Program-made: the position numbers and the translations under genes | Shown here: in pieces, positions 5,358 to 7,212 of the stretch | Numbering within the stretch: position 1 is the stretch's first letter | Layout: every line of letters begins with the position of its first letter | Assembly: GCA_046155505.1 (NCBI GenBank) | Contig: JBJXFK010000369.1 | Span: 1-7,212, forward strand | Source: JBJXFK01 sp046155505 | Lineage (GTDB): Bacteria; Planctomycetota; Phycisphaerae; UBA1845; Fen-1342 | Reading direction: 5' to 3' | Length of the DNA: 7,212 bases | The notes under the pieces: generated by a model | Database searches by the model: none | What the model was told of the DNA's origin: nothing | What the model saw: only the letters and a program-made list of their open reading frames with translations

Positions 5358-6368
5358 ATGTCGACATTGGCCGCCATCAACACGCTACAAGCTGCATCTT
5401 CGAGCGAGCTCGCGCATGCGCTCAACAGCCTCGGTATTCGCTGGAACAGTATTGAGACGCTCCAACGCATCTCGCACGTGTGCTTTGCTTGCCGTCAAAG
5501 CGCGCTCGCGTTCTGCCAGGACGCGTTACGCGCCGCCGCAGCTCCCATTAGGGCCGCGGAACCTGAGGTGAATGCGCTGACGCTACTAGGCAGCGTCGTC
5601 GATGCGGTTCTCATTCCGGATCGACTGACGGCGAATGAGCGATCGCACGATGAACTGATCCGAATTTATGAGCAGTTTCAGGCGTTTGAGAATGCCTGCG
5701 GCGACGCGTCGCCGATCATCCTCGATCGGAACAATCCGTGGACGATCCGAAGCGCGGTTCAGCGATTGTGGCGCGACGAGTTCGCAAAACTGAGCACGCC
5801 CAAGCCGCTACCGCAGCCGGTGGCTGGGTCACACACCTGGTCGATCTTGCAATCCGCCGGGACGCTCCTCGCCGAGTATTTCCGGATGCGCGAACGCATG
5901 CGTTCCACCATCGATTATCCGGTCACGCATTGGCGACAGTTCACCGCGAAGCTGTGTGGCGAGTCCAATTTGAGCGTCTTTCGGCCAGGGTACATCTTCG
6001 CCGACCAGGAGTATGAGCAACTTCGCGCGCAGCGCGGATGGGCGTTGAGGCCGGCACTGACCAGCCGACCGATCGTGGTCGAAGCGATACCAACTGTAGT
6101 AGCCGAGAGTCCAGCCGCATCTGAACCGCAACCCGAATCCTCGCCTCCAACCAAGCCGACACGTACACCCAAGCGTCGCGGCCGCCGGGGTTTGAGCGAA
6201 ACGGAAGAAGAGAAACGGAACAAGTTGCTGGAAGCATATGATCGATACAAAATCGCGAAGCGGAGTGCCAAGGAATTTTGTGAAGACTACGGTTGTACGA
6301 TGGCTGAGCTGAGGCGCGCGTTGAACTGGCGCGCGCAGCGAGTCGCCCGGCAGGCCATGACAAAATAG
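5358..6368 (+). CDS. Uncharacterised protein with basic linker and helix-turn-helix-like C-terminus
   Basis: The product has 336 residues. Residues 1-225 form a mostly helical, uncharacterised region (ALNSLGIRWNSIETLQRI, LIRIYEQFQAFENACG, WTIRSAVQRLWRDEFAKL, AEYFRMRERMRSTIDY). Residues about 240-270 are a Pro/Ser/Glu-rich flexible linker. It leads to a basic patch at 271-278 (PKRRGRRG), somewhat AT-hook-like but lacking the RGRP core. Residues about 281-330 look like a small helical DNA-binding domain: one helix (EEEKRNKLLEAYDRYKIAK), then a helix-turn-helix-like pair (SAKEFCEDYGCTMAELRRAL), then NWRAQR. The ATG at 5358 is the only usual start after the in-frame stop at 5289, but I see no good ribosome binding site before it. 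The stop codon lies inside a long inverted repeat. A DNA-binding or element-control role is inferred from the tail; the family is not recognised. Confidence 0.75.
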   Translation: MSTLAAINTLQAASSSELAHALNSLGIRWNSIETLQRISHVCFACRQSALAFCQDALRAAAAPIRAAEPEVNALTLLGSVVDAVLIPDRLTANERSHDELIRIYEQFQAFENACGDASPIILDRNNPWTIRSAVQRLWRDEFAKLSTPKPLPQPVAGSHTWSILQSAGTLLAEYFRMRERMRSTIDYPVTHWRQFTAKLCGESNLSVFRPGYIFADQEYEQLRAQRGWALRPALTSRPIVVEAIPTVVAESPAASEPQPESSPPTKPTRTPKRRGRRGLSETEEEKRNKLLEAYDRYKIAKRSAKEFCEDYGCTMAELRRALNWRAQRVARQAMTK

Positions 6369-6394
6369 CCCGTCAAGTCGGGGATTTTGTCATG
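6356..6394 (+). terminator. Long inverted repeat spanning the stop codon, terminator-like
   Basis: CATGACAAAAT (6356-6366) and ATTTTGTCATG (6384-6394) are perfect 11-base complements. Inside them CCCG (6369-6372) pairs with CGGG (6379-6382) around TCAAGT. The order A-tract, GC stem, T-tract resembles a bidirectional intrinsic terminator, but the T run is only four long. The left arm covers the last codons and the first base of the TAG of the 336-residue gene. It could instead be a protein-binding palindrome. Confidence 0.55.
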
Positions 6395-6421
6395 CAGAAT
6401 TTTCTGCCTGCGGAATCCCCG
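6379..6421. repeat. Competing stem, exclusive with the stop-codon hairpin
   Basis: CGGGGATT (6379-6386) is a perfect complement of AATCCCCG (6414-6421). This stem would enclose the 6394-6407 hairpin and use the right arm of the 6356-6394 inverted repeat, so the two folds cannot coexist. Such a layout is typical of attenuators, but nothing else shows that this is one. Confidence 0.4.
6394..6407. repeat. Perfect 14-base palindromic hairpin
   Basis: GCAGAA (6394-6399) and TTCTGC (6402-6407) are perfect complements around TT. It abuts the preceding inverted repeat, sharing its last G. Confidence 0.5.
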
Positions 6422-6452
6422 TCGATTGCAAGCATTTCCACCAAAAACACGC

Positions 6453-6484
6453 TGACAAATTCGTCCAATCGAATTTGTGTGTCA
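6453..6484. repeat. Inverted repeat TGACAAATTCG / CGAATTTGT..GTCA
   Basis: ACAAATTCG (6455-6463) and CGAATTTGT (6470-6478) form a perfect 9-bp stem around TCCAAT. TGAC (6453-6456) can alternatively pair with GTCA (6481-6484) through a bulge. There is no T-tract. The TGACAAA half-site also occurs in the 6356-6394 repeat. Confidence 0.5.
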
Positions 6485-6505
6485 TACCAGCCCGAATGAT
6501 TCCCC

Positions 6506-6543
6506 CGTGCGCACTCGACTGCCTGGTTAGTCGGGATCGCACG
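6506..6543 (+). repeat. Large hairpin just upstream of the next gene's ribosome binding site
   Basis: CGTGCG (6506-6511) pairs with CGCACG (6538-6543). After a 2x2 mismatch, CTCGACT (6514-6520) pairs with AGTCGGG (6529-6535, one T-G pair) around an 8-base loop. The structure ends 2 bases before the AAGGGAG ribosome binding site. It could affect translation of the following gene pair or be an operator. Confidence 0.5.
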
Positions 6544-6545
6544 TG

Positions 6546-6552
6546 AAGGGAG
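6546..6552 (+). promoter_or_regulatory. Ribosome binding site for the small gene at 6559
   Basis: AAGGGAG lies 6 bases upstream of the GTG at 6559, supporting this GTG as a real start. Confidence 0.6.
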
Positions 6553-6558
6553 TCAGCC

Positions 6559-6780
6559 GTGCGAAAACAACACCGAACCGCCGCTCACCAGCCACCCGAC
6601 CGCACCCCCGAACTGGCCGCCATCCTGGCCGCGGCGCTGCTGCCGCTCTTGCTCTCGGGCAGCAGCGGCCCGCCCGCGGAATCTCCAAACAGCCAACTTG
6701 ATCCCGGGCGCGACCGGCCCCTCAGTGTGTCGCGCGCTACCCGCGTGTTAGCGATGCGGGTCGCTGGAGGTGATGCATGA
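6559..6780 (+). CDS. Small Ala/Pro-rich protein, coupled to the DUF2924 gene
   Basis: The product has 73 residues and starts at GTG. The N-terminus is basic and polar (RKQHRTAAHQPPDRTP), followed by a hydrophobic stretch at residues 18-33 (ELAAILAAALLPLLLS). A Pro/Ser-rich region and a tail with several Arg follow. The hydrophobic stretch is short and could be an amphipathic helix rather than a membrane span. Its stop overlaps the ATG of the next gene (ATGA, 6777-6780), and its last codons contain that gene's strong ribosome binding site. Translation of the two is therefore probably coupled. A short, poorly conserved frame just before DUF2924 fits an element-borne cassette, in which such small proteins are usually uncharacterised. 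Function unknown. Confidence 0.6.
   Translation: MRKQHRTAAHQPPDRTPELAAILAAALLPLLLSGSSGPPAESPNSQLDPGRDRPLSVSRATRVLAMRVAGGDA
6766..6774 (+). promoter_or_regulatory. Near-ideal ribosome binding site for the DUF2924 gene
   Basis: GGAGGTGAT is a nine-base match to the anti-Shine-Dalgarno complement, with 6 bases between GGAGG and the ATG at 6777. It fixes the start inside the end of the preceding gene. Confidence 0.8.
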
Positions 6781-7212
6781 ACGTACCAGTCGAACAAGAG
6801 CTGGCCGCGCTGGGCTCAATGAGCGTGGGCCAACTGCACCGCCGCTATGCCGAGCTGTTCGGCGAGCCGGCCCGTAGCCGGCATCGACACTACCTGATCC
6901 GCAAGATCGCTTGGCGGCTGCAGGCCGGCGCGGAGGGCGGGCTCTCGGAGCGGGCCAAGGCACGCGCCGCCGAGCTGGCCGACATCGGCTACGCCCGTAC
7001 GACGCCGCCCAAGGACTCCCCCACCGTCGAGCCACAGCCCGCTATGCAGCAGCGTGATCCGCGTCTGCCGCCGGTGGGTGCGGTTCTGCGCCGCACCTAC
7101 AAGGGTCAAGCGCTGACCGTGCACGTGCTGGCCGGCGGCTTTGAGTTCGATGGCGAGCGCTACCCGTCGCTGAGCGCTGTGGCCAAGGCCATCAGCGGCA
7201 CGCATACCAACG
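6777..7212 (+). CDS. DUF2924 family protein, 3' end beyond the window
   Basis: The first 145 residues are visible. The N-terminal half has the usual DUF2924 pattern of a MSVGQLHRRYAELFGEPARS segment, then YLIRKIAWRLQA and GGLSERAKARAAELA. A Pro-rich spacer (about residues 75-100) leads to the conserved C-terminal part: LRRTYKGQALTVHVL, GFEFDGERYPSLSAVAKAI and SGTHTN. In known members this is followed by a short G-rich, Phe-rich end, so only some 10-30 residues are likely missing. The biochemical function of the family is not established. From family knowledge, DUF2924 genes commonly sit directly upstream of large serine recombinase genes on prophage-like or integrative elements, so a recombinase is expected next. 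The gene is translationally coupled to the small gene upstream and has very high third-position GC. Confidence 0.92.
   Translation, partial: MNVPVEQELAALGSMSVGQLHRRYAELFGEPARSRHRHYLIRKIAWRLQAGAEGGLSERAKARAAELADIGYARTTPPKDSPTVEPQPAMQQRDPRLPPVGAVLRRTYKGQALTVHVLAGGFEFDGERYPSLSAVAKAISGTHTN

Noticed and set aside
6314..6340. GCGCGC inverted repeat around GTTGAACTG
   Set aside because: It lies inside the coding region and is explained by Arg/Ala/Leu codons in GC-rich DNA; no flanking T-tract.
5941..6363. Long minus-strand frames under the 336-residue gene
   Set aside because: Antisense shadows: the + strand frame is longer and has sensible helical and linker composition.
1..7212. CRISPR array, tRNA or rRNA genes
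   Set aside because: I saw no regularly spaced repeats, no cloverleaf with a matching T-arm and no rRNA core sequence on either strand; done by eye, so a tRNA scan could still be run.

Overview
The window is GC-rich bacterial DNA with short, mostly uncharacterised genes, an ECF-type sigma factor and, at its right edge, the start of a DUF2924 gene. That family usually sits beside large serine recombinases on integrated elements. A purine-rich CACAGAGG-type intergenic tract and the run of lineage-restricted proteins suggest Planctomycetota (perhaps Phycisphaerae). This is an inference from gene content; no rRNA or housekeeping marker is present.

Left part (1-1350): an open but start-less stretch on the + strand (105-497) looks like the 3' remnant of a decayed gene. 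A roughly 490-base gap follows, holding a degenerate CACAGAGG repeat and purine-rich DNA. Next is a small single-span membrane protein (989-1282) with a good ribosome binding site, closed by a textbook intrinsic terminator (1308-1347).

Middle part (1351-4800): an ECF-like sigma factor with a long low-complexity N-terminal region (1451-2404) is followed after 45 bases by a soluble 167-residue protein of unknown function (2450-2953), probably in one operon. They converge on a 582-residue protein of unknown function encoded on the minus strand (2989-4737), which has a clear ribosome binding site.

Right part (4801-7212): about 620 bases lie between the divergent 582- and 336-residue genes. They hold a possible decayed minus-strand reading frame, weak promoters, and a near-identical 14-base direct repeat upstream of the 336-residue gene. 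That gene (5358-6368) ends in a basic linker and a helix-turn-helix-like tail, so it may bind DNA. From its stop codon to the next gene the DNA is unusually structured: four successive inverted repeats in under 190 bases, two of which can only pair in mutually exclusive ways. A small Ala/Pro-rich protein gene (6559-6780) then overlaps the DUF2924 gene by ATGA, so the two are probably translationally coupled. The DUF2924 gene runs off the window; a recombinase gene is the expected next neighbour.

I see no CRISPR array, tRNA, rRNA or intact transposase. The least explained parts are the hairpin cluster at 6356-6543 and the orphan 582- and 336-residue proteins.
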